64,000 bases of DNA from Pseudomonas weihenstephanensis (GCF_001043055.1 NZ_JYLF01000004.1:248001-312000), one strand, 5' to 3'; counted from the stretch's first letter, positions 25,932 through 40,818 are shown. Made by a program: numbers and translations. The notes: generated by a model from the sequence alone, not told the origin.

Positions 25932-28900
25932 ATGGCTACCACCACCCTTGGGGTCAAACTTGATGACCCGACCCGCGAGCGCCTCAAGGCCGCCGCGACC
26001 TCGATTGATCGTACGCCGCACTGGCTGATCAAGCAGGCAATCTTTAATTACCTGGAAAAACTCGAGGGTGGTGCAACCCTGACCGAGTTGAGCGGTATCC
26101 CTGGCGCGGCCAGCGATGACGCCGACGAGGTGCAAACCGATCACGCGCATCAGTGCTTCCTGGAGTTTGCAGAAAGCATCCTGCCCCAGTCGGTGCTGCG
26201 TGCCGCGATCACTTCCGCTTACCGTCGCCCGGAACCCGAAGTGGTACCGATGCTGATCGAGCAAGCGCGTCTGCCTGCCCCTATGGCCGAAGCCACGCAA
26301 ACACTGGCGGCCTCGATTGCTGAAAAACTGCGCAATCAGAAGAGCGCCGGTGGCCGTGCAGGCATCGTCCAGGGCCTGCTGCAAGAATTCTCTCTGTCAT
26401 CCCAGGAAGGCGTGGCATTGATGTGCCTGGCCGAAGCGCTGCTGCGCATCCCGGACAAGGGCACCCGTGACGCGTTGATTCGCGACAAAATCAGCACCGG
26501 CAACTGGCACCCGCACTTGGGCAACAGCCCATCTCTGTTCGTCAACGCAGCGACTTGGGGCCTGTTGCTGACAGGCAAGCTGGTGTCGACCCACAACGAA
26601 GCAGGCCTGACCTCCTCCCTGAGCCGCATCATCGGCAAAAGCGGCGAGCCGATGATCCGCAAGGGCGTCGACATGGCCATGCGCCTGATGGGCGAGCAGT
26701 TTGTGACCGGCGAAACCATCGCCGAAGCCCTGGCCAACGCCACGCGCTTTGAAGCCAAGGGCTTCCGTTACTCCTACGACATGCTCGGCGAAGCCGCACT
26801 CACCGAGCTCGACGCGCAAAAATACCTCGCGTCCTACGAGCAAGCGATTCATTCGATCGGCAAAGCCTCTAACGGCCGTGGCATCTACGAAGGCCCGGGG
26901 ATTTCGATCAAATTGTCGGCCCTGCACCCGCGTTACAGCCGCGCCCAGTACGAGCGCGTGATGGACGAGCTGTACCCGCGCCTGCTGTCGCTGACCTTGC
27001 TGGCCAAGCAATATGACATCGGCCTGAACATCGACGCCGAAGAAGCTGACCGCCTTGAGCTGTCGCTCGACCTGCTGGAACGCCTGTGCTTCGAGCCACA
27101 ACTGGCTGGCTGGAACGGCATCGGCTTCGTGATTCAGGCTTACCAGAAGCGCTGCCCGTACGTGATCGACTACGTGATCGACCTGGCACGCCGCAGCCGT
27201 CACCGCCTGATGATCCGCCTGGTAAAAGGCGCGTATTGGGACAGCGAAATCAAGCGCGCCCAAGTCGAAGGCCTGGAAGGCTACCCGGTCTACACCCGTA
27301 AGGTGTACACCGACGTTTCCTACCTTGCCTGTGCGAAAAAACTGCTGGCCGTGCCTGAGGCTATCTATCCGCAATTCGCGACGCACAACGCCCAAACGCT
27401 GTCGGCGATTTACCATATCGCTGGTCAGAACTACTACCCTGGGCAGTACGAGTTCCAATGCCTGCACGGCATGGGCGAACCGCTGTACGAGCAAGTCGTC
27501 GGCAAACTGTCCGAAGGCAAGCTCAATCGTCCGTGCCGTGTGTACGCACCGGTCGGCACCCACGAAACACTGCTGGCCTATCTGGTGCGTCGCTTGCTGG
27601 AAAACGGCGCCAACACCTCGTTCGTTAACCGCATCGCCGACCACACCATTTCGATTCAAGAGCTGGTAGCCGACCCGATCTCGCAGATCGAGCACATGGC
27701 GGCGCAAGAAGGCGGCTTCGGCTTGCCTCACCCGCGCATCCCTTTGCCGCGCGACCTGTATGGCAGCGAACGCGCCAACTCCAGCGGCATCGACATGGCC
27801 AACGAACACCGCCTGGCGTCGCTGTCCTGCGCCCTGCTGGCCACCGCACACAACGACTGGAAAGCTGCGCCGATGCTCGGTTGCGCCTCCAGCACCGAAA
27901 CGCCTGCACCGGTGCTCAACCCGTCCGATCTGCGCGACGTGGTCGGCCATGTGCAAGAAGCTACCGTTGAGGACGCCGATAACGCGATCCAGTGCGCATT
28001 GAATGTCGCGCCGATCTGGCAAGCCACACCGCCTGCCGAACGCGCCGCCATTCTGGAGCGTGCCGCAGACTTGATGGAAGCCGAGATCCAGCCACTCATG
28101 GGCCTGTTGGCACGCGAGGCGGGCAAGACCTTCGCCAACGCCATCGCCGAAGTCCGTGAAGCCGTCGACTTCTTGCGTTACTACGCCGTACAAGCGCGCA
28201 ACGACCTGACCAACGACGCGCACCGCCCATTGGGCCCAGTGGTCTGCATCAGCCCGTGGAACTTCCCGCTGGCGATTTTCAGCGGTCAAGTTGCTGCCGC
28301 TCTGGCCGCCGGGAATCCGGTGCTGGCCAAACCGGCCGAGCAAACGCCGCTGGTCGCCGCACAAGCGGTGCGCATCCTGCTGGAAGCCGGTATCCCTGAA
28401 GGCGTGCTGCAATTGCTGCCGGGCCGTGGTGAAACCGTCGGTGCGCGCCTGGTCGGCGACGATCGCGTCAAAGGCGTGATGTTCACCGGTTCCACCGAAG
28501 TCGCCCGCTTGCTGCAACGCAACATTGCCGGCCGTCTGGATGCACAGGGTCGTCCGATCCCGCTGATCGCCGAAACCGGCGGTCAAAACGCCATGATCGT
28601 CGACTCCTCGGCATTGACCGAACAAGTGGTCATCGACGTGGTGTCCTCGGCCTTCGACAGCGCGGGTCAACGTTGCTCGGCACTGCGCGTGCTGTGTTTG
28701 CAGGAAGATTCGGCTGATCGCGTCATCGAAATGCTCAAAGGTGCAATGGCTGAATCGCGCATGGGTAACCCTGAGCGCTTGAGCGTGGACATTGGCCCGG
28801 TGATCGACGCCGAAGCCAAAGCGGGCATCGAGAAACACATCCAGGGCATGCGTGACAAAGGCCGCAATGTGTTCCAGATGGCGATTGCCGACATCGAAGA

Positions 28901-29885
28901 ATGCAAGCGCGGCACCTTCGTCATGCCGACCCTGATCGAGCTGGAAAGCTTCGATGAGCTGGAACGCGAAATCTTCGGCCCCGTGCTGCACGTAGTGCGC
29001 TACAAGCGCAAAGACATTGACCAATTGATCGCTCAGATCAATGCGTCGGGTTACGGCCTGACGCTGGGCGTGCACACCCGCATCGACGAAACCATTGCCA
29101 AAGTGGTCAACAGCGTCAATGCCGGTAACGTCTACGTAAACCGCAACATCGTTGGCGCAGTGGTCGGCGTCCAGCCGTTTGGTGGCGAAGGCTTGTCAGG
29201 CACCGGCCCTAAAGCCGGCGGCCCTTTGTACTTGTTCCGCTTGCTGTCGACCCGTCCGGGCAATGCCATCGAGCAGTCGTTCGCCAAGGTCGATGCCATC
29301 AGCGCACCCGACACCCAAGCCCGCGAAGCCTTGAGCAAACCGCTCAAAGCGCTGCACGCCTGGGCCGACAACAACCAGCAGGCCGCCTTGGCCGAGTTGT
29401 GCAGCGAATTCGCCGCCCATTCGCAAAGCGGTATCACTCGCTTGCTCAATGGCCCGACGGGCGAGCGCAACAGCTACGCCATTCTGCCGCGCGAACACGT
29501 GTTGTGCCTGGCCGAGGTGGAAAGCGACTTGTTGACCCAACTGGCAGCGGTACTGGCCGTGGGCAGCTCTGCGGTCATGCCGGAAAGCGAACTGGCCAAA
29601 GCCCTGCTCGCCCGCCTGCCAAAAGAGGTGCAAGCACGCATCAAGCGGGTGGCTGACTGGACCAAAGACGACGTGATCTTTGACGCTGTCCTGCATCACG
29701 GCGACTGCGATCAATTGCGTGACGTGTGCCAGCAAGTGGCCAAGCGCGCAGGCGCGATCGTCGGTGTGCAAGGCTTGTCTCAGGGCGAAACCAACATCGC
29801 GCTGGAACGTCTGGTGATTGAGCGCGCATTGAGCGTCAACACCGCAGCCGCAGGGGGCAATGCGAGCTTGATGACCATCGGTTGA
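25932..29885 (+). CDS. putA: Trifunctional transcriptional regulator/proline dehydrogenase/P5C dehydrogenase PutA
   Basis: A 1317-residue protein that oxidises proline to glutamate and represses the put genes. Residues 1-47 form a ribbon-helix-helix DNA-binding domain (TTTLGVKLDDPTRERLKAA...TPHWLIKQAIFNYLEK). The FAD proline dehydrogenase barrel follows (about 140-570, with ISIKLSALHPRYSRAQYERV, LNIDAEEADRLELSLDL, VKGAYWDSEIKRAQ, and FATHNAQT). The NAD-dependent P5C dehydrogenase comes next (about 650-1130, with CISPWNFPLAIFSGQVAAALAAGN, AETGGQNAMIVDSSAL, and the catalytic Cys in SAGQRCSALRVL), then a C-terminal domain. This is the trifunctional (type B with DNA-binding) form, so autoregulation through the upstream GTTGCA sites is likely. 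It is followed by a strong terminator. Confidence 0.97.
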   Translation: MATTTLGVKLDDPTRERLKAAATSIDRTPHWLIKQAIFNYLEKLEGGATLTELSGIPGAASDDADEVQTDHAHQCFLEFAESILPQSVLRAAITSAYRRPEPEVVPMLIEQARLPAPMAEATQTLAASIAEKLRNQKSAGGRAGIVQGLLQEFSLSSQEGVALMCLAEALLRIPDKGTRDALIRDKISTGNWHPHLGNSPSLFVNAATWGLLLTGKLVSTHNEAGLTSSLSRIIGKSGEPMIRKGVDMAMRLMGEQFVTGETIAEALANATRFEAKGFRYSYDMLGEAALTELDAQKYLASYEQAIHSIGKASNGRGIYEGPGISIKLSALHPRYSRAQYERVMDELYPRLLSLTLLAKQYDIGLNIDAEEADRLELSLDLLERLCFEPQLAGWNGIGFVIQAYQKRCPYVIDYVIDLARRSRHRLMIRLVKGAYWDSEIKRAQVEGLEGYPVYTRKVYTDVSYLACAKKLLAVPEAIYPQFATHNAQTLSAIYHIAGQNYYPGQYEFQCLHGMGEPLYEQVVGKLSEGKLNRPCRVYAPVGTHETLLAYLVRRLLENGANTSFVNRIADHTISIQELVADPISQIEHMAAQEGGFGLPHPRIPLPRDLYGSERANSSGIDMANEHRLASLSCALLATAHNDWKAAPMLGCASSTETPAPVLNPSDLRDVVGHVQEATVEDADNAIQCALNVAPIWQATPPAERAAILERAADLMEAEIQPLMGLLAREAGKTFANAIAEVREAVDFLRYYAVQARNDLTNDAHRPLGPVVCISPWNFPLAIFSGQVAAALAAGNPVLAKPAEQTPLVAAQAVRILLEAGIPEGVLQLLPGRGETVGARLVGDDRVKGVMFTGSTEVARLLQRNIAGRLDAQGRPIPLIAETGGQNAMIVDSSALTEQVVIDVVSSAFDSAGQRCSALRVLCLQEDSADRVIEMLKGAMAESRMGNPERLSVDIGPVIDAEAKAGIEKHIQGMRDKGRNVFQMAIADIEECKRGTFVMPTLIELESFDELEREIFGPVLHVVRYKRKDIDQLIAQINASGYGLTLGVHTRIDETIAKVVNSVNAGNVYVNRNIVGAVVGVQPFGGEGLSGTGPKAGGPLYLFRLLSTRPGNAIEQSFAKVDAISAPDTQAREALSKPLKALHAWADNNQQAALAELCSEFAAHSQSGITRLLNGPTGERNSYAILPREHVLCLAEVESDLLTQLAAVLAVGSSAVMPESELAKALLARLPKEVQARIKRVADWTKDDVIFDAVLHHGDCDQLRDVCQQVAKRAGAIVGVQGLSQGETNIALERLVIERALSVNTAAAGGNASLMTIG

Positions 29886-29910
29886 TGGATTAACCGAACA
29901 CTGAAAATAA

Positions 29911-29944
29911 AAACCGGACGCCTATGAGGGCGTCCGGTTTTTTA
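29911..29944 (+). terminator. Intrinsic terminator after putA
   Basis: AACCGGACGCC and GGCGTCCGGTT form an 11-bp stem with a short loop, followed by a T-run; an A-run on the other side could also serve leftward transcription. Confidence 0.92.
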
Positions 29945-29984
29945 TTGCCTAAGCAACCTCTAGGTGCACGGCAGACCTTGGCTA

Positions 29985-30545
29985 TCAGGCGGGCATAAAA
30001 GCCGATAGCACCATCATCAAGATGAACAGCACCCACACCACAGCGCCGCACACCGCCCAAACACCGTTGGCAAAGTTCAGTGCCTGATTCTTTTTGCCTA
30101 GTGGGTCGTTATGCAAAAAATTTACGGCACGTTGCGCTCCGATCAACCACCACCCGCACGCCACAAACAAACCCACATCCAGAATGGTAAAAATCCAGAA
30201 AAACGGTTCATCTACCTCAATCATCATGCTGATAATGGGCAATGCCCAGGCGATGCATAGCAGAACGGCCCGCCTTGTCGGGAACCACTGGTACGTGCGA
30301 CCTGACACAGCCAATGCCTGCTGAATCCTGCTGAACAGCGAAAAAACATAGAACCCATTAAAAAAGGCACGAAAGACCGGCAAAACCTCTGTCCCGGTAG
30401 AGCGCTGATAACATTTCCAATGCTGGTAGAACCATGCGAACAAATACAAGCCCATCGTGACGCCATACATGAATGCCAGTTTTTTGATCGATACCACATA
30501 AAACTCGGCGGGCTTTAAACCTGCGAGTGGAGTGTCCTGAACCAT
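29985..30545 (-). CDS. Hypothetical multi-pass membrane protein
   Basis: A 186-residue protein with about five hydrophobic segments: LAFMYGVTMGLYLFAWFY, AVLLCIAWALPIISMM, FFWIFTILDVGLFVACGWWL, GVWAVCGAVVWVLFILMMVL, and a weaker one around FRAFFNGFYVFSLFS. The aromatic W-F-Y-Q-H-W-K stretch after the first helix resembles small uncharacterised inner-membrane proteins. It starts 14 bases after the end of the next gene upstream, in the same direction, inside a decayed T6SS-related patch, so it could be an immunity or accessory protein for that patch; that is inference only. I recognise no named family with confidence. Confidence 0.6.
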   Translation of the reverse strand: MVQDTPLAGLKPAEFYVVSIKKLAFMYGVTMGLYLFAWFYQHWKCYQRSTGTEVLPVFRAFFNGFYVFSLFSRIQQALAVSGRTYQWFPTRRAVLLCIAWALPIISMMIEVDEPFFWIFTILDVGLFVACGWWLIGAQRAVNFLHNDPLGKKNQALNFANGVWAVCGAVVWVLFILMMVLSAFMPA

Positions 30546-30558
30546 GAGCGCGTTCCAA

Positions 30559-31176
30559 TCAAAAGAAAGCTACGACCCTGATCCATCTCCCAGATTTAAA
30601 AAACCGCCCGGCTCTGATCTTCATGCAGGACAAATCTGATTCATTGTCCGGCGTCATTGCCTGGTGATGCCTCATCCTGCGAAAACCTAATATTGTAAAA
30701 CTCCATAAGTTTATGCACTGGCTGAAAGCCCCCCCCCCCTGACTTCGGCGCTGGGTTAGGCGTGTTGTTCGGGAGGTAATAGACCACTCAACCATTGACT
30801 CAGGGAACGCCGCTTTGGGCTGGTTGCTTATCCATTGGGCGAGTCGGCAGGGCAAAGTCCAGGCGCTGCAAAACGGAATCGTCAAAAAGCCAAAGGCGTA
30901 TACCGACCATGAATGCATTTCGCGGTAGACCTCGCGACACATATGAAAGTAGGCCACGGTGTCTTCCTGAAACTCTTCATCCGTCAACAACGTGACGGGT
31001 AGGCCTTCCCATTCACTTATCGCCAGACTCAAGTGCCCGGTTGGAATGGTCAGCCACGCCACCGCCCCACTGCTGCTGTCGCGCAGACCGATCATCAGTG
31101 AAGCGCTGGGCATAACGGCGTACTCAGTTACGAGCGTACCTACCGTGACGCAGGCAATCACTTGCTCCCAAGGCAC
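30559..31176 (-). CDS. Hypothetical protein in T6SS remnant, reading frame altered by a poly-G tract
   Basis: A 205-residue frame as read, starting MPWEQVIACVTVGTLVTEY. Its ATG lies inside the end of the upstream VgrG-remnant frame (19-base overlap), which suggests former translational coupling to an effector. Residues 1-145 look like a genuine folded domain (LMIGLRDSSSGAVAWL, LTDEEFQEDTVAYFHMCREVY). From about residue 146 the frame crosses 11 consecutive G residues and the remaining tail (GGGAFSQCINLW..., then basic and low-complexity) looks like an out-of-frame read. With 12 or 9 G residues the product would instead end in FQPVHKLMEFYNIRFSQDE and stop at 30641. Function unknown; the setting suggests an immunity protein. 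Confidence 0.5.
   Translation of the reverse strand: MPWEQVIACVTVGTLVTEYAVMPSASLMIGLRDSSSGAVAWLTIPTGHLSLAISEWEGLPVTLLTDEEFQEDTVAYFHMCREVYREMHSWSVYAFGFLTIPFCSAWTLPCRLAQWISNQPKAAFPESMVEWSITSRTTRLTQRRSQGGGAFSQCINLWSFTILGFRRMRHHQAMTPDNESDLSCMKIRAGRFFKSGRWIRVVAFF
30729..30739. repeat. Homopolymeric tract, 11 C (11 G on coding strand)
   Basis: Eleven consecutive C residues within the coding part of the minus-strand gene at 30559-31176. Tracts of this length are prone to slippage, so the length may vary between cells, or may be miscounted in the assembly. Confidence 0.9.
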
Positions 31177-32231
31177 GATGACGGGCGGCTGCCCTTATTA
31201 CCTACCTGCTTATCCCACGCGCCCCACGCCTGCCACAACATCAGCCCCAACGGCAGCCAACCACTTTTAAACAGGGTCGGCGCGGCATTTCCTTCGCCGT
31301 AACCGCCCTTGATGCCCGAGCGCAGGCGGTTGATTTCTTCGTTCAAATACGCCTGCTGTTGCGGGTTCAGGCTGAGTTTCAAGCCAATAAATCCAGCAGG
31401 CTGGGTGCTGGTCCGCGACTTGGCGTAGGTCTTTTGCGCGCGATAAGTGCCTATCTCCGGCGTGCCGTCAAAGCTGTTGCGATAACCCTGAAAGTCGAAC
31501 GTCGAGGCGCTGGCAAACGCCTCAAGCACCTGCGGCTGACAGCCTTCGAGGGTAATGTGCGTGAGCAGCCACTGCACATTGCACTCGGCCAGTGGATGGT
31601 CGCTGAGGGTGAAAAAGTGCCCGCTGAGCAAGCTCGGCTGATCGCTTTTGCCGCGGACCACACAGGACTCGGCCTGATGACGCTCAAGCGCTCGCAGGCT
31701 CATCTCAAACTGAGTTATCGCAGGCTCCTCTGCCACCATCCCGCTACCGGGCACGTAAGGCGTCGGCCATTTAAGGGGTGTAAATGCCTGCTGTTTATCG
31801 CCAAATACCAACTGATGGCTGTCAGGCGAATGGCGAAAGTAGTAGTGAAAACCCTCTTCAAAACACAGCCGCTGAATAAAGTGCAGGTCCGACTCCCCGT
31901 ACTGCACGCAATACTCTCGTGGCGGGTAATCCGAGAACCCGGCAAAGGTGTACCCATCGCTGAAAATACCGTGCTCTTCAAGCATCTGCTCGATGATCTG
32001 CTGCACCGTCAGGTGCTGGAAAATCCGGTGCTGGGTGCGGCACCAGCGTCAGGCTGTAATGCGTCAGCCGTGTTTCAGAGCCGCTGCGGGCGATGCGTTC
32101 AATCTGCCCGTGGATGCCGTTTTGCGCGTTGAACGCTAAAAACGCAGGCTGATGCAGCAACGCTTCAAGGTCGAGATTGGCACGGCCGGTTATCACCAGG
32201 CTGAAACGCGATGGGGGCGAAGGGTAGGCAT
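31158..32231 (-). pseudogene. VgrG remnant (T6SS spike) with frameshift, fused to a non-VgrG tail
   Basis: Two minus-strand frames together spell the front part of a VgrG. The right one (ending near 31978) reads RANLDLEALLHQPAFLAF and RLTHYSLTLVPH; the left one, from about 32030 down, continues IFQHLTVQQIIEQMLEEHGI, YCVQYGESDLHFIQRLCFEEGFHYYF and LERHQAESCVVRGKS. Between VPH and IFQHL there is a frameshift with a few residues missing. The match to VgrG ends around FDFQGYRNSFDGTPE; after that the sequence (IGTYRAQKTYAKSRTST...NPQQQAYLNEEINRLRSGIKGG) is not VgrG-like and may be the tail of an effector joined by deletion. The gp5 OB and needle repeats are absent. The start is also unclear. I judge the gene non-functional as a spike. 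Confidence 0.7.
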
Positions 32232-32471
32232 CCGTGACGCCTCTGAAACAGAGGCGCTGACGCTAACGGATAAGCCTGATGATCATGCATAGGAGGATTC
32301 CCAAAGATCCAAAAGAAACGGATCGAATTAATTACCAAGGCTGTAAACCCATCCAACTGAACGCGTACAAAACCTTTTTGACAGCCCTGCAATTACACAG
32401 GTTAGAATCGCTGGCACGCAAACTGCTTCAACAGTGAGCGCCCTGCCTTTGAGTTTTCTGGAGTACTGCCT

Positions 32472-34214
32472 TTGAATGCGACGACCATCAACAGCCTGTT
32501 CTTGATCGGCGCGTTGCTGGTGGGTGCAAGCATTCTGGTGAGTTCACTTTCTTCACGCCTGGGCATCCCGATTCTGGTGATTATCCTGGCGGTGGGCATG
32601 ACCGCGGGCGTCGACGGCGGCGGCATTATTTTTGATAACTACCCAACGGCTTATCTGGTGGGCAACCTCGCCTTGGCAGTGATTTTGCTCGATGGCGGCT
32701 TGCGCACCCGCGTGTCCAGTTTCCGCGTCGCCTTGTGGCCTGCGTTGTCGCTGGCCACGGTCGGGGTGATGATCACCACCGGGCTGACCGGGCTGATGGC
32801 CGCCTGGCTGTTCAATCTCAACCTGATTCAGGGCCTGCTGGTGGGTGCCATCGTCGGCTCCACCGATGCGGCGGCAGTGTTCTCGCTGTTGGGCGGCAAA
32901 GGTCTGAACGAGCGGGTATCGGCCAGCCTTGAAATCGAATCGGGCAGCAATGACCCGATGGCGGTGTTCCTCACCGTAACCCTGATCGACATGCTCGCCA
33001 GCGGCGAAACCACGCTGCACGCCAGTTTGCTGCTCAATCTGTTACGCGAGTTCGGTATCGGCGGCGCCATCGGTCTGGCCGGGGGCTGGATGATGCTGCA
33101 ACTGGTTAACCGCATTAATCTGGCCAATGGCCTGTACCCGATTCTGGTGGTCGCGGGCGGGCTGGTGGTGTTCGCACTTACCAACGCCCTGCACGGCAGC
33201 GGCTTCCTCGCGGTATACCTGTGTGGCCTGGTGATAGGCAACAGCCCGATCCGCAGCCGCCACGGCATTTTGCACATGCTCGACGGGATGGCCTGGCTGG
33301 CTCAGATCGGCATGTTCCTGGTGCTCGGCTTGTTGGTCACACCCCACGATTTGCTGCCTATCGCGGCGCCTGCTCTGGCGCTGGCGTTATGGATGATTCT
33401 GTTCGCACGGCCGTTGTCGGTGATGGTCGGGCTGCTGCCGTTCAAAGCGTTCCACACCCGTGAAAAAGCCTTTATTTCGTGGGTCGGGTTGCGCGGTGCG
33501 GTACCGATTATTTTGGCGGTGTTCCCGTTGATGGCCGGGCTTGAGAATGCGCAGCTGTACTTCAACCTCGCGTTTTTCATCGTGCTGGTGTCCCTGTTGG
33601 TGCAAGGCACCAGCCTGCCGTGGGTGGCCAAACTGCTTAAGGTCACCGTGCCGCCAGACCTGGCGCCGATCTCGCGCGCAGCCCTTGAAGTGCATGTCAC
33701 CAGCGAGTGGGAGCTGTTCGTTTATCGCCTCGACGCACAAAACTGGTGCATTGGCGCCGCCTTGCGTGAACTGAAAATGCCCGAAGGCACGCGCATCGCA
33801 GCCCTGTTTCGGGGTCAACAACTGCTCCACCCGTCGGGCAGTACCACCCTTGAAATTGGCGATCTGCTCTGCGTGATCGGCCACGAACACAACCTGCCAG
33901 CCCTCGGCAAACTGTTCAGTCAGCCGCCTACCCGCGGTTTGGACCTGCGCTTTTTTGGCGACTTTGTACTCGAAGGCGACGCCCAGCTGGGCGCGGTGTC
34001 GGCGCTCTATGGCCTGAAGCTGGACGGCATTGACCCCGACTTGCCACTCAGCCGCTTCATCGCGCAGAAGGTCGGCGGCGCCCCCGTGGTGGGCGATCAG
34101 GTTGAATGGAACAACACTATTTGGACCGTGGCCGTGATGGACGGGAACAAGATCGGCAAAGTGGGCGTCAGATTCCCCGAAGGAAGTGCCCCGGGTCCGG
34201 GGTTGTTCCTCTAA
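32472..34214 (+). CDS. nhaP2: Potassium/proton antiporter (NhaP2/CvrA family, CPA1)
   Basis: A 580-residue inner-membrane K+/H+ antiporter. The N-terminal two-thirds (to about residue 390) is a CPA transport domain with the ion-site stretch [39 protein letters not shown], where the conserved N-D pair lies. The soluble C-terminus (about 400-575) contains a TrkA-C/RCK-type domain ([46 protein letters not shown]) and a CorC/HlyC-like end ([14 protein letters not shown]). The start is TTG, preceded by TGGAG at fair spacing, giving [21 protein letters not shown]. It is followed 35 bases later by mscK, and the pairing of a K+ exporter with a mechanosensitive channel fits osmotic balance. Confidence 0.92.
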   Translation: MNATTINSLFLIGALLVGASILVSSLSSRLGIPILVIILAVGMTAGVDGGGIIFDNYPTAYLVGNLALAVILLDGGLRTRVSSFRVALWPALSLATVGVMITTGLTGLMAAWLFNLNLIQGLLVGAIVGSTDAAAVFSLLGGKGLNERVSASLEIESGSNDPMAVFLTVTLIDMLASGETTLHASLLLNLLREFGIGGAIGLAGGWMMLQLVNRINLANGLYPILVVAGGLVVFALTNALHGSGFLAVYLCGLVIGNSPIRSRHGILHMLDGMAWLAQIGMFLVLGLLVTPHDLLPIAAPALALALWMILFARPLSVMVGLLPFKAFHTREKAFISWVGLRGAVPIILAVFPLMAGLENAQLYFNLAFFIVLVSLLVQGTSLPWVAKLLKVTVPPDLAPISRAALEVHVTSEWELFVYRLDAQNWCIGAALRELKMPEGTRIAALFRGQQLLHPSGSTTLEIGDLLCVIGHEHNLPALGKLFSQPPTRGLDLRFFGDFVLEGDAQLGAVSALYGLKLDGIDPDLPLSRFIAQKVGGAPVVGDQVEWNNTIWTVAVMDGNKIGKVGVRFPEGSAPGPGLFL

Positions 34215-34249
34215 ACTCCCCCTCTCCGCCCCTTGTATGACCGGTATCT

Positions 34250-37597
<3,348 letters not shown>

Positions 37598-37619
37598 CCA
37601 TTGCACAAGGCCGAGATGA

Positions 37620-39185
<1,566 letters not shown>

Positions 39186-39363
39186 GGGGAGAGTGGGCGG
39201 CAATGGATCAGCATTGCTCAGCGAACTTGAGCTTTTTAAGGAAGACCTGATTTGTGAAGATTGGTTTTTCCGGCCGCCACTAAAAGGCTGTGCGGCCGAA
39301 TGCACAAAAATAACGCATGCCCCAATAAGAACCGTGCCCAACCGCCCGACCAAAGCGCCTGCT

Positions 39364-39709
39364 TCCAGCCCTGTTCATCCACTTGCCGAGCCGCCATGAC
39401 GGCGTTCCAGCCATCCAGAATGCTACCCACAACGCCCACACCCACATCCAGTTGCGCCGCCCGCGGCCATTGCGTGGCTGACCAGCAAGCTGGCGTCGCC
39501 TTAGTACGTTGCGCCAGGCAAACGGGTTACTCAGTGCCAACTCGGCAGTGGCCGACTCTTCCAGATGACGGGCGGCTTGCTCGTCATTGAGCACCCGCGC
39601 ACGCAGGGTGATGTTGTTGAGGTCGTTGTAGTGTCCGCGCAGGTCTTGCAGCAGCAGGTCGATGATTAACTGATGGCCCGTCAAACCGCTCAAGCAGGCG
39701 CCCACGATA
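39364..39709 (-). pseudogene. Deletion-scarred copy of the neighbouring T6SS effector gene
   Basis: This stretch is nearly identical in DNA to three blocks of the full effector gene. 39364-39479 matches 41363-41478, 39480-39502 matches 41514-41536, and 39503-39709 matches 42004-42210. Relative to the full gene, one deletion removed 35 bases between two GTGGCT repeats and a second removed about 467 bases. The first shifts the frame, so no protein comparable to the effector can be made. It lies downstream of the immunity-like gene on the same strand. Left of 39364 the sequence continues with a hydrophobic frame (LGTVLIGACVIFVHSAAQ) unlike the intact effector, perhaps the end of an older variant. 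The wider 582-base gap after selO contains nothing else I recognise. Confidence 0.88.
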
Positions 39710-39767
39710 CCTCCGTGCGATTGGCACGATGGACGAGAAGCGTAATGTCTCAGACAACTCACCGAAG

Positions 39768-40818
39768 TCACGGCCCCGACGGAACAGGATTTGCCTGTTC
39801 GTAAGCCAAGGCCGCTTCTTTGGCCGACCTTATGTAATCAATCTCTTGGAGAAATTCCTCTTCGGTCAATCCGTCGCGCTCCGCTGTCTGGCGCGGTTCG
39901 GGCAGACGGTAGGGATCGTCTTCTGCAATCTGGCAAACTGCCTCAACCTCAGCAGGCCAGCGAGGAGTGCGGCAGGTCTTTTGTGATATCCAGCGGAAAA
40001 AAGCCCATATGCTGCCAAATACCAGGTACGGCAAGGATTTAAGGCCATTGAAGCCACTGACGGCGCCTACCTGGATAAGAAAGCAATTCCACAGGGTCGG
40101 TTCGGTGCAGGTATACAAATGCAACGGTGGAAACGGTAAAGCGGCGGGCGATTCTTCCATGTAACGACGGATCATTTCCCAGTGCTGCAAGATTTCAGCT
40201 CGGTATGAACTTTCCCCGCCGACGGAGAATGTGTGCCGAATGAGGCCGTCATTGTCCAGAATATGGCAGCGCAGGTCGTAGCTTGAGTGCCATCCATCAC
40301 GTATTTTTCCAACAATCCAGTAAGACTTTTTCCCAGTCAATATCTATGACTCCACCAGGGCCGTTATGTTGAAAGATATAAACCTTGCGCGTTTTTCGAT
40401 TGAAACGGATTGGATAATGGGTATAGCAAAAGAAATCTTTTCTTCCAAGGCAAAAAAAAACCCCGGAACACATTAAGCCGAAAATCATAGTGAAAATCCA
40501 GCTTGCCACCACAAATTTAAGTGGCGCCACCGACTCATTAATAGGTGGAGTATATATACTAAGCGCAAGCCGTGAAGTCATATATAAAAAAACCCCACCC
40601 AAAACAACTCCACCTGCTGCTGCCCAGCCACGCCAAACAAAGTAACGATCAACATATTCTATGAAAACGCCATTCAACTTAACTGCACCCTTGTCCGCTG
40701 GAGGCAGCTTGATAGCATCAAGCACTTTTAGACGATTGGAAAGCTCATATTTATTTAATGGGCGATTGACTTTGTAACGTGTCAGCCATCCATCAAATAT
40801 GCGGGAGTACTCGCTCAT
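39768..40818 (-). pseudogene. Frameshifted immunity-like membrane protein (DUF6708-type) next to T6SS effector
   Basis: Two overlapping minus-strand frames form one protein of about 345 residues. The first (40297-40818) starts MSEYSRIFDGWLTRYKVNRP, has two membrane segments (WAAAGGVVLGGVFLYMTSRLAL and FVVASWIFTMIFGLMCSGVFFCL) and reaches HNGPGGVIDIDWEKV. The second (39768-40340) continues SYWIVGKIRDGWHSSYDLRCHILD and ends near EQANPVPSGP. The join is at a run of five A residues at about 40325; four would restore a continuous frame. Layout (ATG overlapping the effector stop by four bases, two TM helices, then a soluble domain) is that of the proteins found beside VasX-like effectors and thought to give self-immunity. 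It is either a true frameshift or a sequencing slip. Confidence 0.7.

Noticed and set aside
26397..29075. Minus-strand frame of about 890 codons inside putA
   Set aside because: Shadow of a strongly codon-biased gene; no signature of a protein family.
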